Shown: piece by piece, positions 24,573-35,948 of the stretch
Layout of the letters: every line of letters begins with the position of its first letter
How positions within the stretch are numbered: the stretch's first letter is position 1
NCBI RefSeq assembly: GCF_014643255.1
Contig: NZ_BMJI01000019.1
Location: 1-64,000, forward strand
Length of the DNA: 64,000 nucleotides
Direction: 5' to 3'
From: Tersicoccus solisilvae
GTDB lineage: Bacteria > Actinomycetota > Actinomycetes > Actinomycetales > Micrococcaceae
The notes under the pieces: model-generated
Told to the model about the DNA's origin: nothing
Seen by the model: only the letters and a program-made list of their open reading frames with translations
Database searches by the model: none
Translations under genes and position numbers: made by a program

Positions 24573-24578
24573 TAGGGT
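24573..24578 (+). promoter_or_regulatory. Candidate -10 element (TAGGGT) for the toxin/immunity fusion gene
   Basis: TAGGGT lies in the 62-bp gap after paralogue 4. A start point about 7 nt later would leave a leader of about 36 nt containing GAGAGGA before GTG 24621. This implies transcription independent of the toxin operon. Confidence 0.45.
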
Positions 24579-24620
24579 GAAACCACCGACCGTGTCCGCG
24601 TGACGAGAGGAAACACCACC

Positions 24621-27716
<3,096 letters not shown>

Positions 27717-27717
<1 letters not shown>

Positions 27718-28691
27718 TGGACACGCCTCACGCCGGCACCGCCGGTAGCGGTCCACGCCGGCCGGACCTCGACGCGCTGCTCACCACCGCCCGGCGAGCC
27801 GCCGCCGCGGGTGCCGCCGTCCTCGCCGGCCGGGACGAGGACCGGATGGAGGCGCGGAACAAGTCGTCGGCGTCGGACTGGGTCACCGCCTACGACACGG
27901 ACGCCGAGCGAGCCGTCCGGGCGGTGCTCGCCGCGGAACGGCCGGACGACATCGTCAGCGGTGAGGAGTTCGGCACCTCCGGGGCGGCCGGTGATGCGGC
28001 CTCACCCGACGCGGATGCCGGGGAACCCGCCGAAGCTTCCCGGACGACGGCGGCCACGGGCGTCGGCGGTCCTGTGCCTGCCCTGCGCTGGTCCATCGAC
28101 CCGCTCGACGGGACCACCAACTTCATCCGCGGCATCGTCTACTACGGCACCTCGGTGGCCGTCGTCGACGAGGACGGTCGCTGGCTCGCCGGCGTGGTCA
28201 ACGCCCCGGCCCTCGGGCGGGAGTACTGGGCGGCGGCGGGGGCCGGGGCCTGGCGCCGCTCCTCGGTCGAAACGCCCGACGTCGAGCAGCTCCGGCGACT
28301 GTCCGGACCGGATCCCGACCGGTCCGGCAAACTCATCGCCACCGGCTTCGCCTACAACGGTGTGTCCCGCACTCGCCAGCTCGGTGAACTCGGCGGCATG
28401 ATGAGCGGCTTCGCCGACCTCCGACGCCTCGGAGCGGCCGCCCTCGACCTGTGCCTGGTGGCGGACGGCACGCTGGACGCGTACCGCGAGAGCGGGCTCC
28501 ACGAACACGACTGGGCGGCCGGCGCCCTCATCGCCGAGGAGGCGGGGTGCTGGGTGCACCGGCCCACGGAGGCGGTCGCGCGCATCGATCCCTCCTCCCA
28601 GTACCGGGAGGAGGGCATCACCGCCGCTGCCAGCATCCGCGACGCCCGCGCGCTCGGCTTCTTCCTCGAGCTCAGCGACGGCGGCGCGTGA
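27717..28691 (+). CDS. Inositol monophosphatase family protein
   Basis: 324 residues from ATG 27717, coupled to ligA. It carries the metal-binding motifs GEE (82-84), IDPLDGTTNF (127-136) and a late HDWAAGA, so all three Mg2+-site motifs of the IMPase/HisN/CysQ superfamily are present. An Ala/Asp-rich insertion of about 35 residues (88-122) between the first two motifs is unusual. Possible substrates are inositol phosphate, histidinol phosphate or PAP; sequence does not decide. Confidence 0.88.
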
Positions 28692-29902
28692 GGTCGCACC
28701 GGCTGTTCCCGGGGCCGGCACGGCCCCTGCCCGTCGCGGAGGAGATACCGCGCGGGTACGCGGAGTACCGGCTCGTGGCCGAGGCACCGGCACCGCCCAC
28801 GGTGCACCACGCCACGGGCTACGACGCCTTCGCCGACCTGCTCACGCGCCGAGCCCAGGACGTCCGGCTGCTCGCCAGGCGCCCCGACCTGCTCGTGCCG
28901 CTGGTCCGGGACCTGACCGACGTCCTGGTCGGCGATCCGGCCCTGCGGCGCAGCGCCGCCGTCTTCTGGGGCAACGCGCTGGTCGCCGTCCGCGAGGGGA
29001 GTGCATGGATGACGTCGTCCGGCGGCAGCGGCCTGATGGTGGGGGACGGCGGTCGCGGCATGGACCCCGGAATCGCCGTCGACATGCTCGTCGGGGTGCG
29101 GACCGCCGTGGACGCCGGCGTGGATCCGGCGGACTTCCCGCAGCCGGAGCAGCTCCGGTCGATGTTCGCCCAGAGCATCGACGCCTGGATGACCGACCCG
29201 CCCTGGGTCGACCCGATCATCGCCCTCGGTGACCCCGACGCCGTCCCGGACGTGGTCGAGGTGGCGGCGGGTTACCGCCGTCCGCCCGCCGTGGACGAGG
29301 CGATCGCGGCGGACGCACGACGGTATCCGCCGCGGGCGATGGGCGAGCAGCCGCGCGACGAGGAGTACTCGGCGACGACCCGGATCGAGCGCTATCGTCC
29401 GCTGCACACGGTGGCCGACGCGCTCATCGATTATCTGGCGACGACCTTCGTGTGCGAGGTGCGCGACGGCGGGGGTGAGCCCGCCGGACCGACCGCGCAC
29501 GGCGTCGAGGAGCTGCACGCCACCGTGCGCGATGTCGTCGTCAGCACCGGCCTGCCCCGTTGCGCCGACCTGCGCTTCCGGTACACCGATTACCCTTCCG
29601 TCGTCGTCGCGACCGGCGTCTTCACCGAACGTCTGACGCCGTTCTGCGGGTGCGACGCGTGCGACGAACCCCTGGAGTCCTCCGTCGACGACCTGGAGTG
29701 GACGGTCCTTACCGTGGCCGGCGGCGGCTTCACCGAACGCCTGAGCGCCGACGGCACCGAGCAGACCACCCGGCTGGCCAGTGTGGACCGCGGCGAGAGC
29801 GGGACGTCGTCGAACCACCAGCCGTCGGCCGACCTCGCCGCCGTCCTCGCTCGGCTGGCCGATGTCGCGGGTGGATGGGAGCCCTGGCCCCGCCGGCGCT
29901 GA
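28688..29902 (+). CDS. DUF6226-like protein
   Basis: 404 residues from GTG 28688, overlapping the preceding stop. The N-terminal half is helical and unrecognised. The C-terminal half has RYRPLHTVADALIDYL and a conserved FCGCDACDE motif followed by VDDLEWTVL, which fits my recollection of DUF6226. The three closely spaced cysteines could bind metal. It is translationally coupled to the IMPase-like gene; no function is known to me. Confidence 0.7.
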   Translation: MRSHRLFPGPARPLPVAEEIPRGYAEYRLVAEAPAPPTVHHATGYDAFADLLTRRAQDVRLLARRPDLLVPLVRDLTDVLVGDPALRRSAAVFWGNALVAVREGSAWMTSSGGSGLMVGDGGRGMDPGIAVDMLVGVRTAVDAGVDPADFPQPEQLRSMFAQSIDAWMTDPPWVDPIIALGDPDAVPDVVEVAAGYRRPPAVDEAIAADARRYPPRAMGEQPRDEEYSATTRIERYRPLHTVADALIDYLATTFVCEVRDGGGEPAGPTAHGVEELHATVRDVVVSTGLPRCADLRFRYTDYPSVVVATGVFTERLTPFCGCDACDEPLESSVDDLEWTVLTVAGGGFTERLSADGTEQTTRLASVDRGESGTSSNHQPSADLAAVLARLADVAGGWEPWPRRR

Positions 29903-29903
29903 C

Positions 29904-29909
29904 TAGCAT
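29904..29909 (+). promoter_or_regulatory. -10 element (TAGCAT) of a leaderless transcript
   Basis: TAGCAT begins 12 nt before GTG 29916, immediately after the stop of the DUF6226-like gene. No ribosome site is present. Confidence 0.55.
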
Positions 29910-29915
29910 GACGGG

Positions 29916-30410
29916 GTGGTGACCTCCCCCAGGAATGACCGTGAGCCCGTCCCGTGGCAGCGGGTGTTCGCGGCGCTGGCGAACGACAAGCTGCGCCTGG
30001 CGTACGGCCGCGCCGTCGTGCACGGCGTCGACCGGCTGGACGAACGGGAGACCCGCAAGCTGACCGACGCCGGCCTGCTCGCCACCGACCCGCGGGGCGC
30101 CGTCGTCGTCGACGGGTCGGTGTTCCGGGCCGCCCTCGCCGCGTCCGCCGTCCCGCAGCCCACCGGCGTCGACCGGTTCTTCCGCGAGGGCCGCATCACC
30201 GCGGTCCCGCGCCGGACGGAGGACCGCGACGAGCTGCTCGGCCACCTGGCCATCCGGCTCTTCGGCGTCGAGGACGTCCTGACCGAGGCGGAGGTCAACC
30301 GGCTGCTCGCCACCGTCACCCGCGACGTCCCCTCCCTGCGCCGGGCCCTCGTCGACTTCGGTTTCCTCACCCGGGAGACCGACGGCAGCCTCTACTGGCG
30401 CAGCGCATGA
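29916..30410 (+). CDS. DUF2087 domain-containing protein
   Basis: 164 residues from GTG 29916; GTG 29919 is equally possible. The N-terminal roughly 80 residues resemble an ArsR-like winged helix (VFAALANDKLRLAYGRAV). The C-terminal DUF2087 domain has IRLFGVEDVLTEAEVNRLL and RRALVDFGFLTRETDGSLYWR, matching the family core. It is probably a small transcriptional regulator. The stop overlaps the next ATG (ATGA), so it is coupled with the amidotransferase. Confidence 0.88.
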   Translation: MVTSPRNDREPVPWQRVFAALANDKLRLAYGRAVVHGVDRLDERETRKLTDAGLLATDPRGAVVVDGSVFRAALAASAVPQPTGVDRFFREGRITAVPRRTEDRDELLGHLAIRLFGVEDVLTEAEVNRLLATVTRDVPSLRRALVDFGFLTRETDGSLYWRSA

Positions 30411-31192
30411 CCGCGCCCGTCCTGGTCCTCCAGCACAACGTCTGGGAGGGTCCCGGCCTGATCGGCGACGCCCTCACGGCCGCCGGGCTCACCCTGTCGG
30501 TGCGCCACCTCATCGATCGTCCCGACGATGCGCTGCCCGCGGTCATCGACCTCGCCGGCGTCGTGCTGATGGGCGGCCCGATGCGGGCCACCGACCACGC
30601 CGCGCACCCCGGGCTGGCCCGGGAGGCCGAGCTCGTGCGCGAGGCCGTCGCCGCGCGGGTGCCCGTGCTCGGCGTGTGCCTCGGGCACCAGATCATCGCC
30701 ACGGCCCTCGGCGCGGCCCTGCATGCCGGGGCCACCCACGAGGTGGGACTGCTGCCGGTCCACGCCACCGGTCCGTGGTCGTCGCCGGAGAGCGGCGACG
30801 AGATCGATCGGACCGGGCTCGACGTGCCCGGCCTCGGGTTCCCGGCGGGGGAGACGACGGTGCTGCACTGGCACGGGGACAACGTGGACGCGCCCGACGG
30901 CTCCGTCGTCCTCGCCTCGTCCGCCGGCTGCCCGGTGCAGGCGTTCACCGTCGGCAGCGCCCTGGGCCTGCAGTTCCACCCCGAACTGACGCCGGCGATG
31001 CTCGACCGCTGGCTGGACGAACCGGACATGCGGGCGGACCTCGTGGCCCCGGGTGAGGATGCCGATACGGCGGCCGACGCCCTGCGGGCTGCCTTCGCGG
31101 CCGAGCACCCCTCGGTCGCCGCCGCCTTCGCGCCGGTCTTCGACGCATTTGCCCGCCGCTGCGCCGACGCCGCCGGGCTCGCGTCGCCCTGA
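30407..31192 (+). CDS. Class I glutamine amidotransferase-like protein
   Basis: 261 residues from ATG 30407. It has a GATase fold with nucleophile Cys91 in VLGVCLGHQ and the His191/Glu193 pair in QFHPE, so the catalytic triad is intact. It is stand-alone and similar to GuaA-N-like proteins of unknown acceptor. Residues 220-261 form an Ala-rich helical extension. It is coupled to the DUF2087 regulator by a 4-bp overlap. Confidence 0.88.
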   Translation: MTAPVLVLQHNVWEGPGLIGDALTAAGLTLSVRHLIDRPDDALPAVIDLAGVVLMGGPMRATDHAAHPGLAREAELVREAVAARVPVLGVCLGHQIIATALGAALHAGATHEVGLLPVHATGPWSSPESGDEIDRTGLDVPGLGFPAGETTVLHWHGDNVDAPDGSVVLASSAGCPVQAFTVGSALGLQFHPELTPAMLDRWLDEPDMRADLVAPGEDADTAADALRAAFAAEHPSVAAAFAPVFDAFARRCADAAGLASP

Positions 31193-31224
31193 CGCCGGAG
31201 CGTCGACGGGGCCACCCCGTGATC

Positions 31225-31281
31225 GGGACCGTTGTTGTCGATGGCGTGGGTTGATCCCGGCGCGATGGCAAGAACGGTCCC
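31225..31281. repeat. Intergenic palindrome, family iii, copy A
   Basis: GGGACCGTT (31225-31233) pairs with AACGGTCCC (31273-31281), with further imperfect pairing inside. It lies between convergent stops at 31192 and 31309. It is related to copies at 34178, 42661 and 43997. Possible roles are bidirectional terminator or REP-like element. Confidence 0.75.
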
Positions 31282-31308
31282 ATCCACGGGTCGCGCTACC
31301 GGGCGCCG

Positions 31309-31968
31309 CTACCGGGTGCCGCCGGCGCGGACCCGGCCGATGATCGCGTCGATCCGCGACCGGAAGTCCGCCCGGTCCGTGAGGGCGAGCGGCGGCCCGT
31401 CGTCCGTGGTGCCCCACGGCACCAGTACGTCCACGTCGAGCCCCCGGATCAGCTCCAGGCTCGCCACATAGTCGTCGCGCAGGCCGGGATCGAGGACCAC
31501 TGCCTTCCACGCACCGTGCTCGATCCAGACGGCGTCGCCGGTGAACAGCACCCGGCGCCCGTCGTGGGTCCAGCGGTAGCAGGTGGTGCCCGCGGTGTGC
31601 CCGGGCGTGGGGATCGCCTCGAGGTCGTCGTCGATCCACTGCCGCCCGTCGACGATCTGGGCCACGGGCAGGGCGCGGGCGGTCTCGGCCCGGTCCCGCT
31701 CGTGCACGAGGACGGGCACGTCCAGGCCGGGCGGCCCGTACATCGCCTCATGCGCGTGGTTGATCAGGAGCCGGGTGGGCCGGAGTGCCTCGATCGCCGT
31801 GGCGGCGGCCGTGATGCCCGGGGAGTTGTACACGATGACGGTGCCGTGGGGTCGGTCGAGCACGAAGGACCGCACGACGACGTCGGCCTGGTAGGGCAGC
31901 CGCGCGCTCGGGGTGACCTTCAGGCCGTCGACGGAGGTGTCGAGCAGGACGGCCCCGGTCGAGGTCAC
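31309..31968 (-). CDS. Metallo-beta-lactamase-fold protein with degenerate metal motif
   Basis: 219 residues from GTG at 31968. The MBL fold landmarks TPGHTAGTTCY and VLFTGDAVW are present. The first metal motif reads HAHEAM (71-76) instead of HxHxDH, so the second-site Asp and His are missing. Either one metal is bound or activity differs (for example lactonase or thioesterase loss). No signal peptide is present. It lies upstream of (on its strand) the convergent palindrome copy A. Confidence 0.78.
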   Translation of the reverse strand: MTSTGAVLLDTSVDGLKVTPSARLPYQADVVVRSFVLDRPHGTVIVYNSPGITAAATAIEALRPTRLLINHAHEAMYGPPGLDVPVLVHERDRAETARALPVAQIVDGRQWIDDDLEAIPTPGHTAGTTCYRWTHDGRRVLFTGDAVWIEHGAWKAVVLDPGLRDDYVASLELIRGLDVDVLVPWGTTDDGPPLALTDRADFRSRIDAIIGRVRAGGTR

Positions 31969-32029
31969 GGGTGTCTCCGTTCGCGGGGGTCCGAGCGGTC
32001 GGGAAGGGCACCGCCTGGAAGGACGGTCG

Positions 32030-32347
32030 TCACGGCGTGATCCGCCGGCCGGTCACCGTGGTGCGCGGGAGGCGCCCGGCGCGCGAGTGGCCCTCCATCC
32101 AGTCACCGGTGAGGACGACGTCGAAGTCGAGGGTCAGGCGCAGCGGCCGGGTGATCGTCTGCGTCCAGGTCACGTGCTCGCCGTCGCCCTCCGGCGCGGT
32201 GCGGATGTCCCGCAGCGGCACCGTCTCACCCGGGGCGCTCGCGGAACCGGTGAGCGCGTCGTCGTCGCCGGCGAACGTCATCTCGGCCTCGAGCCGGCCG
32301 ATCGGGGTTCGCATCGTCAGGGCCCAGCGGCCCGGGAGGGTGGTCAT
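32030..32347 (-). CDS. Hypothetical small beta-barrel-like protein
   Basis: 105 residues from ATG at 32347 with an AAGGA ribosome site. Sequence periodicity (WALTMRTPIGRLEAEMTF, VTWTQTITRPLRLTLDF) suggests an antiparallel beta barrel of lipocalin or fatty-acid-binding type. No signal peptide is present. It lies between the DJ-1 gene and the MBL gene on the same strand, with short gaps, so the three may form one operon. Confidence 0.7.
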   Translation of the reverse strand: MTTLPGRWALTMRTPIGRLEAEMTFAGDDDALTGSASAPGETVPLRDIRTAPEGDGEHVTWTQTITRPLRLTLDFDVVLTGDWMEGHSRAGRLPRTTVTGRRITP

Positions 32348-32381
32348 GAGGAGTCCTTCGACGAAGGGAACGGTCGGCTGG

Positions 32382-33035
32382 TCAGACGGGGAGCGGGGCT
32401 GGACCGTCGGCACGCCAGACGGTGCCACGACGTTCGTACTCGAAGAGCTGCTCGACGGCGTGCGCGATGCGCGGTCCGTACTCCCGCTCGAGCAGGTAGA
32501 GCGCGAGATCCAGGCCGGACGTGACACCGCCCGCGGTGACGAGGTCGCCGTCGTCGACGACGCGAGCGTCGACCACGGTCACGCCCGTCGCGTCGAGCAC
32601 GTCGTTGCCGAGCCGGTGGGTCACCGCAGTGCGCCCGTCCAGCAGACCGGCCATGGCGAGGGCCAGCGAGCCGCCGCACACCGCGGCGACCAGGGTGTCC
32701 GGTGCGGCGAACGCTCGCCGGATCAGGTCCGGCAGAGCCGTCCGGCCCACCCGGGCGAGCAGGACCGGAATGGTGTCGACCTCGTCCGGGTCACCCTCGA
32801 CGGGTCCGGACGCCCCGGGCACGATGACGATCCCCGGTTCCTCGGGGCGCAGCGTGTCCGTCGCCTCCAGCCGCAGACCGCGAGTGCCGCTGGTGACCGG
32901 GCCGGCCGCGTCGATGCCGACGAGGCGGACCTCCAGGTCGCCGCCGAGCGCGTCGGAGCCGGCGCTGAGCACCTCGAAAGGGGCGATGACGTCGAGCGGG
33001 TCGACGCCGTCGAACAGGACGATCTGGGCGAGCAT
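32382..33035 (-). CDS. DJ-1/PfpI family protein
   Basis: 217 residues from ATG at 33035, with a GAGGAGAGG ribosome site and a TAGCGT -10 element at 33063-33068 on the minus strand. A DJ-1/PfpI domain has nucleophile Cys120 in AAVCGGSLALA. The family includes isocyanide hydratases and GlxA-like sensors. It is divergent from a GlxA-type AraC regulator 114 bp away, which is itself a DJ-1 fusion and likely controls it. Confidence 0.85.
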   Translation of the reverse strand: MLAQIVLFDGVDPLDVIAPFEVLSAGSDALGGDLEVRLVGIDAAGPVTSGTRGLRLEATDTLRPEEPGIVIVPGASGPVEGDPDEVDTIPVLLARVGRTALPDLIRRAFAAPDTLVAAVCGGSLALAMAGLLDGRTAVTHRLGNDVLDATGVTVVDARVVDDGDLVTAGGVTSGLDLALYLLEREYGPRIAHAVEQLFEYERRGTVWRADGPAPLPV

Positions 33036-33137
33036 CGGGGTCCTCTCCTCGGGATGAGCTCCACGCTACGGTCGGCGGCGATCGCCCACGAGTGGCGGAT
33101 GTGCCACCCTTCGATACGATCTCGCCACCGGGTGCGG

Positions 33138-33143
33138 TAGGGT
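33138..33143 (+). promoter_or_regulatory. -10 element (TAGGGT) of a leaderless AraC-family transcript
   Basis: TAGGGT begins 12 nt before ATG 33150, in the 114-bp divergent region with the DJ-1 gene. Confidence 0.6.
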
Positions 33144-33149
33144 CCCGGC

Positions 33150-34088
33150 ATGCACACCGTGGCGATTCTGGCGCTGGACGGCGTCATCGCGTTCGATCTC
33201 GCCACCCCCGTGGAGGTGTTCGGCCGCACGCTCACGGCCGGAGGCGCACCCGCGTACGAGGTGATCGTCGCGGGCCCGCGGCGTACCGCCACCGCGGGAC
33301 CCACCACGCTGTCCGTGCCGCACGGACTCGACCGACTCACCCGGGCGGACACCGTCATCGTGCCCGGTCGCGCCGACCCCGAGGCGCCGATGGACCCCCG
33401 CGCGGCCAGGGCCCTGCGCCACGCCGCTGACCGGGGGGCGCGGATCGCGTCCATCTGCGTCGGGGCCCTCGATCTGGCCGCCACCGGACTGCTGGACGGG
33501 CTGCGCGCGACGACGCACTGGAAGGCCGCCGCGCTGCTGGCCGCCCGACATCCCGCGGTCGACGTCGACGCGAGGGCGCTGTTCGTCGACAACGGCCGAG
33601 TCCTCACCTCCGCGGGGGCCGCCGCGGGCATCGACCTGTGTCTCCACCTGGTCGCCCGCGATCTCGGGGGAGCGATCGCGGCCGAGACCGCCCGCAGTGC
33701 CGTCGTCCCCCTCACCCGGGACGCCGACCAGACCCAGTACATCCGGGACAACGAGCTCGGTGCCGTCGGCCTGTCCGCGACCCTGGCCTGGATCGAGGAA
33801 CACGCCGCCGGGCCCGTCGCCGTGTCCGACATCGCGCGCGCGGCCGCGGTCAGCACCCGGACGCTGAACCGCCGTTTCGCCGACGAGCTCGGTGTCACCC
33901 CGAGCGGGTGGCTCACGCGTGCCCGGGTCCGGCGGGCGCAACGGCTGCTCGAGACCACCGACTGGTCGGTCGACCGCATCGCCGCCGCGTCCGGGCTCGG
34001 CTCCGCCGCGAACCTGCGCACCCGGTTCGGCGCCCTCGTCGGCACGAACCCGACGCGGTACCGGACGGCCCTGGGCTCGCGGCGCTGA
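33150..34088 (+). CDS. GlxA-family transcriptional regulator (DJ-1 plus AraC HTH)
   Basis: 312 residues from ATG 33150. Residues 1-190 form a DJ-1/PfpI-like sensor (Cys103 in SICVGALDLAA). Residues about 215-310 form an AraC-type double helix-turn-helix (VSTRTLNRRFADELG; SAANLRTRFGALVGTNPTRYR). The pairing is typical of GlxA regulators. It is a likely activator of the divergent DJ-1 operon. Confidence 0.9.
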   Translation: MHTVAILALDGVIAFDLATPVEVFGRTLTAGGAPAYEVIVAGPRRTATAGPTTLSVPHGLDRLTRADTVIVPGRADPEAPMDPRAARALRHAADRGARIASICVGALDLAATGLLDGLRATTHWKAAALLAARHPAVDVDARALFVDNGRVLTSAGAAAGIDLCLHLVARDLGGAIAAETARSAVVPLTRDADQTQYIRDNELGAVGLSATLAWIEEHAAGPVAVSDIARAAAVSTRTLNRRFADELGVTPSGWLTRARVRRAQRLLETTDWSVDRIAAASGLGSAANLRTRFGALVGTNPTRYRTALGSRR

Positions 34089-34177
34089 CGCCCAGTGCCG
34101 CGTTGGGCGGTCGGGGCGGCGTCGCCGCGCGCGCGGCCGGTCTCGCGGGCGTCCGTGGACTCGCCCCGCTCGCGATC

Positions 34178-34233
34178 GGGACCGCTGTTGCGACGGCGCG
34201 GGTTCATCGCGGCGCATCGGCACGAGCGGTCCC
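34178..34233. repeat. Intergenic palindrome, family iii, copy B
   Basis: GGGACCGCT (34178-34186) pairs with AGCGGTCCC (34225-34233). It lies between convergent stops at 34088 and 34284. It is the same family as copies A, C and D but more diverged in the loop. Confidence 0.75.
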
Positions 34234-34283
34234 GAACGAGACCCCACGCCGTCGCAACCGTCGCGTGAGGCAACGACTGGACG

Positions 34284-34907
34284 TCAGCCGTTGGCGACCG
34301 TGACTTCCGTGCGCAGGTGGTCGTCCTGGGTGAGCTGGGTGACGAGGAAGTCGGCCAGATCGTTCCGGGTGATCGATCCGGCGCGGGCCGAGGAGCCCGC
34401 GGGGATGGCCCGGAGGCGACCGGTGGCCGTCCCGTTCTTCAGCAGAGCCGGCCGGGTGATCACCCAGTCCAGGGCGCTGGCCCGCACCGCCGCCTCCATC
34501 GTGTCCTTGTCCCGCATGGCACCGCGCAGGAACGTCGGCAGGAAGACCCGCAGGACCGGCGCGACGGAGGCGATGCTCTCACCCACACCGACCGACGAGG
34601 TGACGATCAGCCGGCGGACGCCGTGCCGGTCCATCGCCGCGATGACGACGCCGACGGCGTCCGTCTCCAGCGTCGTGCGGCGCCAGGGGACGGCCGCGCC
34701 GACGGTGTCGATCACGGCGTCCTGCCCGTCGATCGCCGCGTCGACGGCGTCCGCGTCGAGAACGTCGCCCACGACCAGGCGCACTCCGGGCAGTCCGTTG
34801 TCGGGTCGGTGGTGGACGAACGCGGTGACCTCGTGGCCGTCCTCCACGGCGCGCGCGACGGTGGGCCGGCCGGTCCTCCCGGCGGCCCCCACGACGAGAA
34901 CCTTCAT
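34284..34907 (-). CDS. NAD(P)H-binding protein (atypical SDR, NmrA/SDR5-like)
   Basis: 207 residues from ATG at 34907; a longer frame exists but the family N-terminus MKVLVVGAAGRTG starts here, preceded by GGAGCGGG. It has a Rossmann motif GAAGRTG. The central VTSSVGVGE and DWVITRPALL fit the NAD(P)H-binding/NmrA-like group. The substrate is unknown. It converges on the GlxA regulator across palindrome B. Confidence 0.87.
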   Translation of the reverse strand: MKVLVVGAAGRTGRPTVARAVEDGHEVTAFVHHRPDNGLPGVRLVVGDVLDADAVDAAIDGQDAVIDTVGAAVPWRRTTLETDAVGVVIAAMDRHGVRRLIVTSSVGVGESIASVAPVLRVFLPTFLRGAMRDKDTMEAAVRASALDWVITRPALLKNGTATGRLRAIPAGSSARAGSITRNDLADFLVTQLTQDDHLRTEVTVANG

Positions 34908-35036
34908 GATCCCGCTCCGTTCCCGCAGTCCCCACGATGGAGTCGCTCTCACCGTCATTCTCGGGTCGGATCAGGGCGCGGGAAAGGGGTGACGCTCCTG
35001 ACGAGTCGACCTCTCGAACATCGAGACGAATGTCGT

Positions 35037-35042
35037 TACGGT
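35037..35042 (+). promoter_or_regulatory. -10 element (TACGGT) of a leaderless transcript
   Basis: TACGGT begins 12 nt before ATG 35049. Confidence 0.5.
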
Positions 35043-35048
35043 GAGGTC

Positions 35049-35264
35049 ATGAGCGAGAAGAGCCTGCGCAAGGGCGAGAAGGTCGAGTGGCACAGCCACG
35101 GGCAGACGGTCGAGGGGACGGTGCAGAAGAAGATCACCGAGGACACCGAGGCGGCCGGCCGCACCGTCCGCGCCGACAAGGACGACCCGCAGTACCTGGT
35201 CGAGAGCGACAAGACCGGCAAGGACGCCGTGCACAAGCCGGAGTCGCTCGACAAGGCCGACTGA
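35049..35264 (+). CDS. DUF2945 / HVA1-TUDOR family small protein
   Basis: 71 residues from ATG 35049. It is charged and soluble. The core RKGEKVEWHSHGQTVEGTV, then DDPQYLVESDKTGKDAVHKPE, matches the small DUF2945 (hypervirulence-associated TUDOR) family. The role is unknown; it is likely a nucleic-acid- or peptide-binding SH3-like fold. It is a monocistronic gene. Confidence 0.88.
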   Translation: MSEKSLRKGEKVEWHSHGQTVEGTVQKKITEDTEAAGRTVRADKDDPQYLVESDKTGKDAVHKPESLDKAD

Positions 35265-35648
35265 CGCCGGACGCGACTGTCCGCGGGGGTGGACGAGGGG
35301 TTGTCCTTCGCGCTCATGATGGTGCTTGCGGTGGTCGCCGGCCTGGCGATCGGGGGACCTACCGACGGTTGCAACAACGCCGGTCCCTGCCAGCCGCTGA
35401 CCCTGACAGCGACCGCTGACCCCCAACCCGCGGACCGGCGGCACTCATGCTCCGGGCGGCCGGTCGTGCCATAGCGCAGGCCGATCGTGACGGCGTGGCC
35501 GTGGTGATGGCCGCCGCGGCACTGACCGGGGTGCGGCGCCCCACCGACCGGCGAGCCGAAGCTCGGCGCCCCCTGTCCGTCGTGCCGCCAGCCGGGGCCG
35601 CCGTAGGATGGAGGGCGGAAAACCCACCCCGTCCCTGTGAGGAGGACC
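35265..35648. other. 384-bp gap before gatC; one weak small membrane ORF
   Basis: The only candidate gene is GTG 35289-35474 (61 codons), with one hydrophobic stretch (ALMMVLAVVAGLAIG) and no good ribosome site. I do not call it. The rest holds short GC-rich inverted repeats and the gatC promoter. Confidence 0.5.
35604..35609 (+). promoter_or_regulatory. -10 element (TAGGAT) of the gatCAB operon
   Basis: TAGGAT implies a start near 35616 and a leader of about 33 nt with GTGAGGAGG before GTG 35649. Confidence 0.5.
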
Positions 35649-35948
35649 GTGGCTCAGATCAGTCGTGACGACGTCGCGCACCTGGCGCACCTGGCACGCA
35701 TCGAGATGTCCGAGGCCGAGCTCGAGACGATGGCCGGAGAACTGGCGGTGATCGTCGACTCGATCGCCTCCATCTCCCAGGTGGCCGGCGACGACGTTCC
35801 CGCCACCAGCCACCCGATCGCCCTGTCCAACGTGTTCCGCGAGGACGTCGTGGGGGAGACCCTGACCCAGGAGCAGGCGCTCTCCGGCGCCCCCGACGAG
35901 GAGGACGGCCGCTTCAAGGTCCCGGCCATCCTGGACGAGGAGCAGTGA
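35649..35948 (+). CDS. gatC: Aspartyl/glutamyl-tRNA amidotransferase subunit C
   Basis: 99 residues from GTG 35649, after GTGAGGAGG. It has the GatC signature [17 protein letters not shown] at the N-terminus and a conserved C-terminus (LREDVV-like [10 protein letters not shown], then FKVPAIL). It clamps GatA to GatB in the enzyme that converts misacylated Glu-tRNA(Gln) or Asp-tRNA(Asn). The stop overlaps the gatA start. Confidence 0.96.
   Translation: MAQISRDDVAHLAHLARIEMSEAELETMAGELAVIVDSIASISQVAGDDVPATSHPIALSNVFREDVVGETLTQEQALSGAPDEEDGRFKVPAILDEEQ

Noticed and set aside
35289-35474. 61-codon small membrane protein
   Set aside because: It has one hydrophobic stretch but a poor ribosome site and no family match, so support is too weak.
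35447-35668. 73-codon frame running into gatC
   Set aside because: It overlaps the gatC promoter and start, has no ribosome site and gives an Arg/Ala-rich product.
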